In this document: one piece after another, positions 1 through 11,274 of the stretch
Layout: each line of letters starts with the position of its first letter
Position numbering within the stretch: position 1 is the first letter of the stretch
Made by a program: the position numbers and the translations under genes
Notes under the pieces: model-generated
Database searches by the model: none
What the model was told of the DNA's origin: nothing
Seen by the model: only the letters and a program-made list of their open reading frames with translations
From: Glebionis coronaria
Lineage: Eukaryota; Streptophyta; Magnoliopsida; Asterales; Asteraceae
Assembly (NCBI GenBank): GCA_025667525.1
Contig: CM046882.1
Span: forward strand, 214,070,592-214,134,591
Length of the DNA: 64,000 bases
Direction: 5' to 3'

Positions 1-1232
1 ATAAAACAAAGTGGAACTCAGAATCAATCTCCTCACAACACACAAACTTTTAAAAACAATAAAAAAGGAATTACACTTGAATATTTCAAAAACCAAACTT
101 TTTATTTCTTTAAAAAGGAATTACATGTGAGAGACTAGAAACTGGAACAAAGGGATCACCACAACTTGGGTCTCCTTTTATAGAGCCTATAGAACATCCT
201 AGAAGCATAAAAACATAAAACCCTAATACATAGAAAATCCCAAATGTGCCCTTGAGTGCATTTTGTCCTCTCATTTGATCTTGGACGTTTATTTTGCTTT
301 GGGAGGAAGCAAATAATCTTGGCCATTGATTTAAGCCACGTCATGATGCTTGGGGGCTAAGGAATGATGTGATTGGTGGATTGGGGAATTGGGGTTTTGG
401 TGCACATGAGTGGGATGCAGGTTTTTAGGAGTGGGAAGGGTTTTGGCATGTGTGAATTACTTGTGTGCAAGTTTAATTGGGTTTTACCCAAGTAAAAAGG
501 TGGGTAATTTCTGGGCATGGTAAAGATGAATAGTAACTGAGTTTGATCCTAAAAAGGGGGAGACAAAGGTGTTAGGCGCCTGTTTTTTTTAAAATGTTTC
601 AAAGATGGCACATTTGGTCCCTTTCTTTTGATATTTTTGCCATATAATGTTTCCCAGCCCAAAAATCGTCTCTCCCTTGTATTTAAGTTTCATCACTTGA
701 CAATTTTGGCACAAACTTTCCATAAAGATGTTTCAAAGGCAATTTTTGTCATTTGGTGATTTTTCAAGGACTAATCTTGGACAATGTTGATCTTCAAAGG
801 TCTTCAATGAGTCTTTCACTTGTTGAGGGACCATTATTGATTTGAAATTGTTGAGGGACTAATCTTGCCATTTCTTCAATCTTGAAGGACCTTTTTGCAA
901 TTTTGACAAACTTAAGGGACCAAACTTGTAATTATCAATATACAAGGGTTTTAAGTGTCATTTCTTCAATAAATGATGATCAATCTTGTTTTGTCTTCAA
1001 GTCTTCAAGGGTATTTGATGAAAATTCCATGATTAGGGCTCGGTTCATTGTACGGCTTCGTTTCTCGTGTTCGTTTTTCCTTGTATCTTGTGATCTTTTG
1101 TCTTTTTCACGATATCCATACCTAAAATACACAAGTAAACAAACACAAGCATATATATGGTATTTTATGACATTTTTATGCATTTAAAGCCCGAAAAGAA
1201 CGATGAGATCATGTATAAATGCCATCTCATCA
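1..1232 (-). repeat. Athila-type LTR, partial (runs off the window)
   Basis: Read on the minus strand, an LTR starts at 1232 with TGATGAGAT and a 26-nt hairpin (1204-1229), then a stretch matching the first 130 bases of the Athila LTR at 34226 (shared TCATCG, CGGGCTT, a tgtgtattttaggt run and ATATCGTG). A TATA-like TATAAAAGG lies near 173-182 on the minus strand. The other end lies outside the window. The bases just upstream of its start (1233-1250) are not purine-rich, so this does not look like the native 3' LTR of the neighbouring element. Confidence 0.6.
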
Positions 1233-2149
1233 GGCACAATAGCCGGCAAGATACGAATAGGACACACGATGGCACTAGACGAAGGATGAAGAGCAATAAG
1301 ATCTCTCAAAGAAATAGAACTATCCTCGTCATCATCCAAAAGAAGAGAACGCTCGAGTTCACGATTAGCAAGAGCTTTTGCTTCCGCTTAAGCTCGTTCT
1401 TTCTCACGAATTTCAATGCTTAAACCATTATAATCTTGCGAAAGTTGTCGAATCTTATGTTCACAATCTCTTTTAAATCCCTCATCAATTATTTCTCCAT
1501 GAAATCGTCGACTCCCTAATTCATTTGTAATGTCATTAATTTCTTGATTAATTTATCTCTTTTCAAGCAACAAGTCTTCAATACTTTTTTCAACAACTTC
1601 AACATTTCTTTGATTCATTATTTGTTGGAACATTGTTTCAAGTCGTTTAAAATTTTCATTCACGCGAGAAAAGGGCTCATAAAAATTATTATCCCTCGGT
1701 TGACAATTAAAGCTCTCGTGAGGACCTCCACAATACTCACAACAGAGATGTTGTTGTGATAAACTCGTCGAATCTTGTGGATAACAATTATCATTAAAGT
1801 TTTGATTGTAGCTCGGTTCTTGCTCGTAATTAAGCGAGAATCAATGCGAACAATCATCACCAAAATGAGATTCGTTTCCACAAAACTCACACGAGGGTGT
1901 CTCGTATGTAGGGTGTGGAGGTGGACTGAAATCGAGAGAATTATTTGAAAAATTCGGATTTCCACATGAAGTAATATCATTACAATAAGGACAAAATCCA
2001 ACACGTATATCGTGACGTAAGTCATTTCCACAACGCTCACACGTGCACCGCCTACATGGTAAAAAACCATATAACGGTTCTCCACACCCAACACAATCGA
2101 TGAAGGGAGAATTAAAATTTAGAGGGTGAGGAGAAAAAGAATTAAACAT
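1233..2149 (-). pseudogene. Cys-rich Athila gag-like frame with three nonsense codons
   Basis: One minus-strand frame runs from ATG at 2149 to the LTR junction at 1233, about 305 codons. It is interrupted only by TGA (1841-1843), TAA (1553-1555) and TAA (1388-1390), with no frameshift. The first 100 residues carry several CxxC pairs (CVGC, CRRC, CERC, CPYC) and a C-x2-C-x4-H-x4-C knuckle. Past the TGA there is CEYCGGPHESFNC, a C-x2-C-x3-H-x4-C knuckle of the kind in Athila gag; the frame at 38841 has the same spacing. The last third is charged and probably coiled-coil, with a DDDED patch. Knuckles of this kind bind RNA in gag proteins. No protease or RT follows. An LTR interrupts the frame at 1232. 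The gag relation is well supported; any wider role is unknown. Confidence 0.55.
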
Positions 2150-2298
2150 GATAGAGGATTAAGAAGATTATTTTTGGTATTTTTCATAAAAACGATACAT
2201 ACTATATAATAAGAAAATAACAAAACTTTCCGAGGACGGAAAGGGTCTTCAAATCAACGATCAACAAATCTCCACAAAGACGAATCGTACACAAGATC
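2150..2298. other. Leader between PBS and gag-like frame
   Basis: About 150 bases of AT-rich untranslated leader of the minus-strand element, between the primer-binding site and the ATG at 2149. I see no other feature in it. Confidence 0.4.
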
Positions 2299-2317
2299 CC
2301 CGGCAGCGGCGCCAAAA
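2299..2317 (-). promoter_or_regulatory. Primer-binding site, Athila type
   Basis: On the minus strand this reads TTTTGGCGCCGCTGCCGGG, the primer-binding site typical of Athila elements. It lies four bases inside the LTR end at 2322, so the LTR at 2322-5759 is a 5' LTR and the element runs leftward. Confidence 0.8.
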
Positions 2318-2321
2318 TTTT

Positions 2322-5300
2322 TGATGAAAGTGGATGTGTATAGTGATTTTTTTGGATACGTTATAGGGTAAATTAGAAAATTACCTTTAGGAAAAAGTAA
2401 TAGACTAATAATACCAATGACGAATTCAATTAAACATGTGATGAACCAAGTTCATTGTACACGAAGATCGAGTGAATTTGAGACGTTTTGCTTTGATTTG
2501 GACAATTGATTTGAATTGGGTTTCGATTTTTAAACTAGAATTAAAATATACAAAATTAAATCCTAAGTGCATGAATTGTTTCCCAAATTTAATAAAAACG
2601 TTCTATCTAAAACTCTATAATTCGAATATTTAAATGACGAAACTAAAACTTAAAGAAAAGCTAATCGAGACAATTTAAAAATTATTATTTATTAATCTAA
2701 TTTTACTTCTATTATTTTATTTAATTCAGCAACTTATGCCAAATTTGAGTCAACTTACTCATTACTAACAGTGATTGAAAATTGACTGAACTTAAAAAAA
2801 CTAGACGTGTATAAAAAAAACGTTTACTTTCTTATGACAATGAAAACAATAAGATTATTAAAGTCCAAACGTAATTTAAAACCAAAAGAGTAGCTGGATC
2901 AGTTGGCTGGTCATATGTCCTATAACATGCAGGTCTCGAGTTCGAGACCTGCTGAAGACAATTTTTTAATTTATTTTGTTTTCAAATCAGTTAAAGGATA
3001 TGGAATTTGAAAGCACAGCAGATAAGGAAAATTATAGTACTGAAAGTAGAATGCAGTAATCCCAAAAACAAAATATTCAACAGCCAAAAATTAAAGCAAA
3101 CATTCAGTGCATATTATAAGTACAAAGACTCAAGTAAACTTAAACTAATAATATAAAATCAGTCAGATTAGACCACTAAGAACCAAAATCATCAGAAATC
3201 ATCAGACTAACAAAGTAAAAACATCAAATACAGATTTCTATAGTGACCACTTCAACACCACAACACGAAAATACAGCAGAAACAAATTAAACCGTCAATA
3301 GTTAAAACAAATCAGAAAACAGGAATTCTATATGCTAGCAATGCTAAAGTTGATAGATACTACAAACCAAACAAACGTAATTGATCCAAAAAATCAAAGT
3401 CATGGAATGTACGACAACATTTTAATCACACGCAGAAAGAACATCCAAGAATGGCAACAACAAAATAGCAAATCCTTAACACATTCATCACATCAGTGAC
3501 TTAGATCACCAAGCAACAAACTAGACGAACTGTAAGGCTGAATAAAAATGCGACAGACGAAAATAAGCAGTTTCAACCTATTTAAAAACTGATGGAAGTA
3601 AGGTATACTTGAAGCACTTTCAATATGAAGCAATTAATATATCCTCAAATAAACAGCAATGGTAAGAGTATATGACAGCAAACAGAATAGTGACACAATG
3701 CAACGATATGAACATCATCATATAGCTCTTAACAGTCCACGACAAGTAGAGGATTCACGATTATTTCTGTGTCTTACTTTCGGCAGAACTTTACCGTATT
3801 TAAATGAAATTAAAGATAGCAACCAAACAGACAAAATCAGTAACTACACAGCTAAGTTACATATTAACTAAATCATAACTCCCAAAACAATAACTACACA
3901 GCTAAGCAACTTGACTCGCAGCTACTTAAATAGATCCAGTAAAAGGAAATTTGTTCAAAAACTAAGATAACAATTTAACAGATTTATTACATTATCAAAC
4001 TAATAAAACTTTAAGAGCAAGTGTCATAAAAACATCCTAGCAACTAATATAATCAGCAAGTAGGATCGATTCAGATATCATAGATATCATGGTAATATCA
4101 GTAAACTAAAACAGTATTATCAATCTTACCAAACAGCAAACACAATCAATTCATATTAAACATCAACAAGACACAGATTAATCAATGAACTCAGATCAAC
4201 AATCATATTAAACTAATTATTTCAGAAAAATGAACAAAAGAACTTAACCATCATTTGATGAAATCTGTTGAGAAAAAATCGCGCGCTGAGCGGATTTGTC
4301 TAAACCGATACCACCATATAACTCCATTCGAACACCATCAAGAATCATCCAAACTACCAGATTCTTTTAATCGATAAATCGATTAATCAATTCGAGACTT
4401 ATTTAAACTTCAGTTTATCAGTTAGATAAACTGGATCCCAAACATTTTCTTAAGTAAAATTTATAAGCCATTACTCAACTTATAAACTAAACTTAATGTT
4501 ATAATAACTATAAATCAGTTAATTAGAAATGATCAATAGATTTGAGAGCAGTTAAAAATAAAACGCAGGATAAAAGCAATAATCTGAACTTTTTATTAAT
4601 TAAAACGGGAATACATAAAACATTACTAGATTAAAAATAACTAATCTATCATTATAACTAAAATACAGAAAAGAAGGGATGAAGATTACAGTGAAAATAA
4701 TAGAGTTTTTATAGTTGAAGAGGAGGGTGAGGGTTGTTGGTGATGAACGATTTTTGACCTTTGATTCCGAATCCATACCTTCTCTTTCTTCATTGTTATG
4801 ATCGGATGGCTGTGATTCGCCCTTGTGCACTTGGATCTCCAACGTGGCACACTTTTGTGCTTCTTGTGCTACCTTGATGCTGAGGTGGTTCTTCATTATT
4901 GGTGGGTGGTGTTGGATGATGTGTGCTATCCAATAAGATGCTGCCACGTCCCATTGCTCTTCCACTCCAGCCTTCCGAAATTAAGGGGAATTTATTCCCA
5001 CTCGTGTGCAACACGCGAGTACATCAAAATCCCCAATTCATTTGTGAATTTTATTTTCTAGGGTTAGGAACAGTGCTATGTTCGTCTGGTTATTTGTTTA
5101 GGGTAGAAGATGAGAGACGAAGGTAAGAAAACTCACATAGGAATTATCAACAAGTGAAACGTGTGAAGTCAAAGTTTTATTTGTTTTGTGGTGGAAAGTG
5201 AGTGGTTGAGGTACGGGATATTTATTGTTTAATAAGAGAAAAGAGTGGAACAGATAGAACGTTTGTAGCAAAAAAAACGTTTATTACTTCTTTGTTTTGA

Positions 5301-5759
5301 CCAGATGGTTTGACCTCCAAAAATATGCAACAATTCATCCATCGTATCTTTTGTTGTTTGATCATGGGCTTTTAGGCCCATTTGATTTCACAATTTTCCA
5401 TCCGTATGTAAATCAATCTTGGGCTTGGAACCATTTGGGCCAATATTAAAACCATCCGTGTATATAAAATCCATTTTGGGCCTTTTGGATCATAAATGGG
5501 CTTTTAAGCCCATTTCCCAAATGTGGGACCCACTAAGCCCGTTTTCTCTTAAAATGATATAATCCTTTAAAGTCGGGCTCAGTTTTGGCTTCCTCGATCT
5601 TTTTCATCAATCTCATGCCGGTTTTCATCGGTTTTCGCGAACTTGGTACCTACACACATGAAAACAAGAAACAAACATATCCAAGGCATAATTGATACAT
5701 TAAATGCATTATTTCATTGTTATAAGCTACAAATGATATGAGTAAAAACACTCATATCA
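2322..5759 (-). repeat. Athila-type 5' LTR, 3.4 kb
   Basis: The plus strand begins TGATGAAAG at 2322, next to the primer-binding site, and ends CATATCA at 5759. On the minus strand it starts with a 26-nt hairpin, TGATATGAGT, six-base loop, ACTCATATCA. The length, 3438 bp, is close to the Athila LTRs at 34226 and 56596 (about 3.5 kb). An antisense tRNA-like block lies at 2888-2967. No matching 3' LTR is in the window: the LTR at 1-1232 starts differently. The 2322 end is firm; the 5759 end rests on the TG/CA ends and the hairpin. Confidence 0.65.
2888..2967 (+). other. tRNA-like Pol III promoter module, antisense in LTR
   Basis: An A-box-like TAGCTGGATCAGTTGGC (2891-2907) is followed 30 bases later by a B-box-like GAGTTCGAGACCT (2938-2950). 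The B box is inside a strong hairpin at 2929-2953, and a T6 run follows at 2962-2967. This is the layout of a tRNA gene or SINE head with a Pol III terminator. No matching acceptor stem is visible, so a functional tRNA is unlikely. It is antisense to the host LTR, about 0.6 kb from the LTR's 3' end. Confidence 0.55.
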
Positions 5760-5764
5760 TGGTA

Positions 5765-6070
5765 CCACTGCGATGGCTCCATTGCGATGGGTACCATTGC
5801 GATGGGTACGACCGCGATGGGACATCATGATACAATGGACTACATAGTTTAGACTGTGATGGGTCAAAGTTTTAGGCTGCGATTTACTCAAAAGTTTAGA
5901 CTGCGATGGGTTAAAGTTTTAGACTGCGATGGACTCAAAAGTTAAGACTGCGATGGCAATTTTTTTTTAGACTTCGATGGGTTTAAAAAAGATTGACTGC
6001 GATGGCCATAGTTCTTTGTTGCGATGGGTGTGAAACTTGACTACGATGGCTATACTTTTTGACTACGATG
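5765..6070 (+). repeat. Dispersed array of CTGCGATGG motifs
   Basis: About 14 copies of a nine-base motif, consensus CTGCGATGG with variants TTGCGATGG, CTACGATGG, CTGTGATGG and CTTCGATGG. All are on the plus strand at irregular 15-45-base spacing, often with a following GGTTAAAGTTTTAGA-like spacer. It starts just outside the LTR end at 5759. The repetition is plain to see; its role is unknown. Confidence 0.7.
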
Positions 6071-7100
6071 CAGTTTTAAAAATAAATGACCATGTAGTTT
6101 TTAACTTAACATTTGACCGAAACCACTTAACCAAAACCATCGCAACCGATCAACTCGGTAATTACCGAGTTGACTCAGTTTACTCACTGAGTCTTGCAAC
6201 ACAAAACCCTCCCACCTTTTAACTCCCAATCAACACCATAACTAACCTAAACCCCTCGTCTCCTAATCCCCATCATTTCTAGACTCGACTCAAACCAGAA
6301 CAAGACTCGGACATTGATCTCAGTTGTGTTCAACTTATGATAGATCTTCTTAGATCCAAGAAGTTTACACAGTAATCATCACAGATCTGATGTGAAGGAT
6401 TCACTTCCTTCTTATTCAATATATGAAAATATAAGATTGAATCATAACAAATTTGTTATATTCATATCTTTGTTTCATTTGACTCAATCTTTAATCCAAT
6501 CGAATAGCATGCAATCAAATTTTCACGGATTAGTGTTTGGTTTTAAACCAATTCTTATATACGATTTCAAATAATGATTTATAACAAAACTTGTTATACT
6601 CATTATTCTGTTTCGCTTCTATTAACAAAAACCAACATGGAATGCTAATCTAGACCTACCTGAGATCAATTCGAATTGATCTTGAAGTCGTGTCTCTTTC
6701 TTCAAAAATCACATAAATCGAATGATTTGTGATATTAGATGAGATTAATGAGATTGAAAGTCAGTGATTGAGATTAATATTTTTTAGTGGCTGAGATGAT
6801 TGATTTGAGATGAGAAGAGGGGAAGTGTTTAGATGGAGGTTACTATGTGAGTTAAAGTGGCTGCGTGTTTTGTTTGGGGAGAGAATAATATGGATGGGGG
6901 GCGGAGATGTTTAGGGAAAGAGTGAGTTTAGGGTTGACTAAAATTAGGTTAGGTGGAGTGTTTTATTCCCAATTGATGGACCGGGTATAAATTTATGATG
7001 CGCTGACATGGACTCACAACTTCTTTTCAAAGCTTTGGGTCGTGTGATTTTTTAATATACACACAAAATTTATTTGAAATTTGTGTTAAAAAAATTGTGT
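6071..7100. other. Unassigned non-coding stretch
   Basis: AT-rich sequence with no convincing coding frame. A short palindromic run near 6150-6190 (ACTCGGTAATTACCGAGTTGACTCAGTTTACTCACTGAGT) can form two hairpins. I cannot assign the stretch to an element. Confidence 0.4.
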
Positions 7101-8683
7101 GTTTACTTCGGTCATCATCGGGTCGAGACAACAAGTGACGTGACAAAGTGACGAGAAAAATGTGACAAGATTTATCTGACGAGACCATGAAAAATTTGGG
7201 TATATTTTTAGTGACTACAGATTTCGTTTGATCGGGTATTAATTACGTGACGTTGAAGACGAATTTTTCGAAGGCGTGTATTTATTTTATCTTTCACAGA
7301 TAACTTGCTCGTGCTTAATCATAGAATGACGACTTGGTTATCTAGTTTCCGGGTTCGGGGTGGTTGGTTGATGACTCGGATAACTATCACTTAAAGGGGT
7401 TACATTGTTGAACTCAGTGTCACGCGCTTAGTCCACGTGGATAATTTCAAGAGGTGTTGTGCTTATAGACTTCTTCAGTGATGCATTGAGTACTTAGAGA
7501 TTTCTCCACCGTTCTTCATTCAACAATAGTGCAAGCTTAAGTCACAAGATCGAAGGATTTTTATTCAGTTTCACGTTTGATGTATCTGGTTCATTCAATC
7601 AGTGGTCACTTCAAATTGCATTCACGTTGGTTGGTAAAGTTGGCCATGGAGAGTTTATGAGTATAGATTATCGATCAACAGCTGATTCTCACAAAATATA
7701 TTTATTATTCTCACGAGATTTCAGGTTCATGTGCATACGATTTGTTGATGGTTCCGAGTTTCGAAACCATCAAGGGGGAAGAAGAAGACACATTGAACGC
7801 ACAACGAGTACACGTGATGAACTTCATACCTTCTTTTGATTCGAAGACATTCCGGGATGACATTTGTCATAGCCGCAGAGAAAATCAGTGTTTTAACTCG
7901 CGGCGTTTTCAATCTTTAAACGGTACACTACTGATTTGATGTTTAATTGTTTGGTTGTTGCAATTATTCATCGTCATTATCCTATATGCACTCTCGGGAC
8001 TTAATTGACTCTGGTGCATCTCTGGAAGAAGATATGTGCATTTCCGGGTCTTAATTGACTCTGGTGTTATGATGTCAACTTCATGAATGGGATAAAGTGT
8101 CTACTTCAGTATTTGAGCTTCATACTTGGGATTGATTTACTTTCTTCAACTATGTGGGTGAAGAAATGTCTTGATTCTTTCTAGTATGCATAAATTTAAC
8201 TCTCAGGGGGAAGAAAAATTCAGAAGAATTATTCAAGCGTGAGAAGAGAAGTTGTTGATCTACTTGGTGTACCCCAAGCTTTCAATACCTCTTAGAAACG
8301 TTATCATGTTATATGATGGGATTTGCTTGTTAGATTCCGTTGTGCGCTTAATCATTCTAATCTTTATTGAAAGCTTTGAAGTTGCTTACGAGGATTGTCG
8401 GATTAGGGGGAAGCTATTTAAAAGATTCTACATCAAGTTTATTTGGCATGAATTAGGGGGAAGTTAATTCATAAGCTTCTCCTTAACCAGAAGTATATGG
8501 ATTACTTAGCTCGTGCCGTTACAGTATTTCTACTACAAGTTAAAGATGAGTCGTTTTGAAGTCAAAGGCCTCAAAAGACATCATCAGCATTGGACGCTTC
8601 ATGAAAGCTCTTGTTCTTATCATTATGTACTTGTTAGGAAAAATATTTTAAGGAATTCTACACGTCGTCCCATGGGGGAAGAT
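7101..8683 (+). other. Probable 3' non-coding region of a Copia-like element
   Basis: No open frame of note. The purine motif GGGGGAAG recurs five times on the plus strand (about 7771, 8204, 8407, 8457 and 8674), the last directly before an LTR-like TGTTGGAAAC. Repeated polypurine tracts upstream of a 3' LTR are described for Sirevirus-type Copia elements, so this may be the tail of such an element. No Copia pol residues are visible and no 5' end was found. Confidence 0.35.
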
Positions 8684-8916
8684 TGTTGGAAACTCACTTT
8701 ATGTGACGACATTTAAGAATTCCCATTAGTTATCATAGTCGCACACGCTTAGACTAGACTAGGTTCAATGTATAGTTTAAGGGTCGTGTGTGACTATATA
8801 TACCACTCCTTAGCTTCCAAGGAGGGGTGTTGCTTGTGTTCATTTGTATTTTCATTTCCTTTCAATACATTTTCTTAACCTTTTCACACACAACCTCTCT
8901 TCTCTCTCTCTCAACA
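8684..8916 (+). repeat. Short Copia-like 3' LTR
   Basis: A 233-bp segment begins TGTTGGAAAC and ends CTCAACA, so its five terminal bases are inverted (TGTTG/CAACA). A purine tract CATGGGGGAAGAT comes directly before it. It has a TATA box (CTATATATA, 8794-8802) and a CT-rich 3' part. These are marks of a Copia LTR preceded by its PPT, hence a 3' LTR. No second copy is in the window, so it may be truncated on the left. Confidence 0.5.
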
Positions 8917-9640
8917 ATGGCTTCCACCATTTACCACCATGTTAGACCACCGGATCATAAATGGCAAATCCACAATTATATTCAAAGAACTTGGTAGAAA
9001 TTACCAATGTTATCAAAACCAATTCTTACGCTAAACTTGCAAAGCAAACCTGAAAATCAACTAAACCTAGTCTACCAAATAGATGCAGAGTACAACCTAG
9101 TTTGTTTGAGGTCTTTCCTACTCAAACTATGCATTCCCAAACACCCCTTTTATTGGCAGAAATTGACTTTTTCAAAGGTTCTCGATTAAAAAAGTTACAA
9201 ACAAGCATGATAACAACAAACTTAAATCAAAACACTCCTAATAAACTGATTCACAAGGTCAGTTAACAATCTTAACCACCAAATCACACAATTACATAAC
9301 ACATTCTTTGGACAAAAATTATAAAATGAAAAGGGGAAATGGACAAACCTCTAGGGCATACGTCCATACCCTAGACTTTTCGAGCTCATGTACACGCACA
9401 TGTACAAGTTTCCTTAACCTGGTAAAACACAATCACGCAAGAAGATTCCAAATCCAAAAACTTGGATTTGGACAGTTAGCACACTTTCATAAACAAACTT
9501 TCTGAATTTTTTTTACTTTCTTTTCAAAGACTTTTTCTTAACTTTTCACAAACACAAACAACTTAAACCTTTAACGGAATTTATGACAAAGGATTGGGTC
9601 AAAAATTTTACAAATCACCAACTTTTCAAAAATAGAAGAA
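8917..9640. other. Unassigned stretch left of an Athila-type LTR
   Basis: AT-rich, with short frames but no recognisable protein. It may be the far end of the LTR that starts at 10953; I could not find the boundary. Confidence 0.3.
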
Positions 9641-10953
9641 AAAGGAATTACACTTGGAAAATCTTGAAACCAAAACGCAAGTAATATAATGGAACTCAAA
9701 ATTTAACTCAAAAAAGACCAACTTTTATAAAAGATAAAAGGAATTATATTTCATCAATGAAAATACCAAATTTATATTAATAAAAAGGTATTACAAGATT
9801 TGAGCTAAAAACTGGACAAAAGTAAAAAAATGAAATACATACGCCTTATATAGATGGCTACAACTTCTAGAAACATGAAAGAAAATTACAAACCTTAATG
9901 TAATGAAAGCCCTTTTTGCCCTTGATGTTTGAAAATCTTCATGTGGTCAAATGGTGTTCTTGTGAATTTGCAGAGTCATGTGAGTATGCCAGGGTGTTGA
10001 AATCATCTTATCCGTTTAAACAACCCTTTGGGACCAAGAAAACGCCATAAGCCATCGATCTTCTGTCTTGTTTTTGTTTGCAAGCTAAAGTGGGGCAGGG
10101 CACCCATGAGCAGGCCACGTGGGAGTAGGGGGGCCAATTTTGGGATAGGGATTGGTTATAAGGAAGGTTAATCATGTTTCTGGAAGTGGAATTAGGATTG
10201 TTTCGAGTAATGACGAAAGTAAGGATAAGGGTACTAATGGGATAAAAAGAGGGATTTGGATCTGTTTATGGGGCACAGTCCTTTTTAAGCACCATTACTA
10301 AGAAAAAACAAATGTTTTTCAAACCTTGTTTATTAATAAAAAATGTTGGTGGGTTGTAGTGACGTGGCTGGTGGATTTTGGGCATGGGTAGGGTATAATT
10401 TTAGGCTTGGTGGTTATGCTGGGTACAATGGTTAAGTAAGTTTGGTGAATTGGCATAGTTAGTCCCCCCTGTTAAGAATGGCTTCAAAAAGCTTTTCAAC
10501 TTCAGTCCTTGTGTCATTACACCATTAGTCCTTTGGGCATTTCACTTTTAGTCCTTTTGTTAACAAATGGATTTAAAGGACTATTCTTGAAGCTTTGACC
10601 ATACTTCAAGGGAATTACTTGACAACTCTTCATTCTTGAAGGATATTTCTTATATAATTTGATTCTTGGAGGGCCAAAGTTGACAATTCTCTAAAGATGA
10701 GGGACCAAACTTGTACAATCTTCAAACTTCAAGGGCATTTTTGCAAAATCAAAACTCGAGTCCGGTTCATTGTGCGGATTCGTTTCCCGCGTTTGTTTTT
10801 CTTTGTTCTTGTGATCTTTTTGTCTTTTTCTCGTTATCCATACCTAAAATATACAACAAACAAATACGAGCATATTTTATGGTATTTTATGATATATTTA
10901 TGCGTTTTAAGCCCGTTTTGGACGATGAGACTATGCATAATTGTGGTCTCATA
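9641..10953 (-). repeat. Athila-type 3' LTR (far end unresolved)
   Basis: On the minus strand the LTR starts at 10953 with TTATGAGACC and the 26-nt TGAGAC...GTCTCA hairpin (10926-10951). The TCATCGTCC, CGGGCTTAAAACGC and tgtattttaggtatgg blocks follow, as in the Athila LTR at 34226. A purine-rich GGGGAG precedes it. Further in it resembles the LTR at 1-1232: a TATATAAGG TATA-like site near 9847-9856 and repeated GGAATTAC-type runs. Length and left end are uncertain. Confidence 0.6.
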
Positions 10954-10975
10954 ACTCCCCTAGCTTGGGGCACCA
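10954..10975 (-). promoter_or_regulatory. Polypurine tract before 3' LTR
   Basis: The minus strand reads CCCCAAGCTAGGGGAGT directly before the LTR start at 10953. The GGGGAG matches the tract before the Athila 3' LTR at 56596. It would prime plus-strand DNA synthesis in a live element. Confidence 0.5.
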
Positions 10976-11274
10976 AGTGAATGAGCTAAGGTGACATGCT
11001 ACACAAAGGTTAGTAGAGAGAAAATAAACACTAATGTATATATAGTCACTACCTACCAAGTAACTTGAGAGGGAGGAAGAAAAGAAATCTCAAATTATAA
11101 GTAAGTGTTTGCTAAGAATGTCCAAGGAGGGTGTTTTAACAAAATCAAAGTTCAATTGGTGGAATAGAGATAGAACATAAACATCCATACCAATTAAAGT
11201 GATAATATGTCAAAGGGTTAGAAACTTAGAATTGGTGGAATCACCCAAAAGTAATTGTAAGTTTTATCTATGAT
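10976..11274. other. Interior of the Athila-related element, left of the Tekay insertion
   Basis: Non-coding, with no clear motif. It continues at 23137 on the other side of the Tekay element, and ends in the ATGAT target-site copy (11270-11274). Confidence 0.45.

Noticed and set aside
4600..5126. Frames of 65-120 codons on both strands in the left LTR
   Set aside because: They overlap each other in an LTR and have no known motif.
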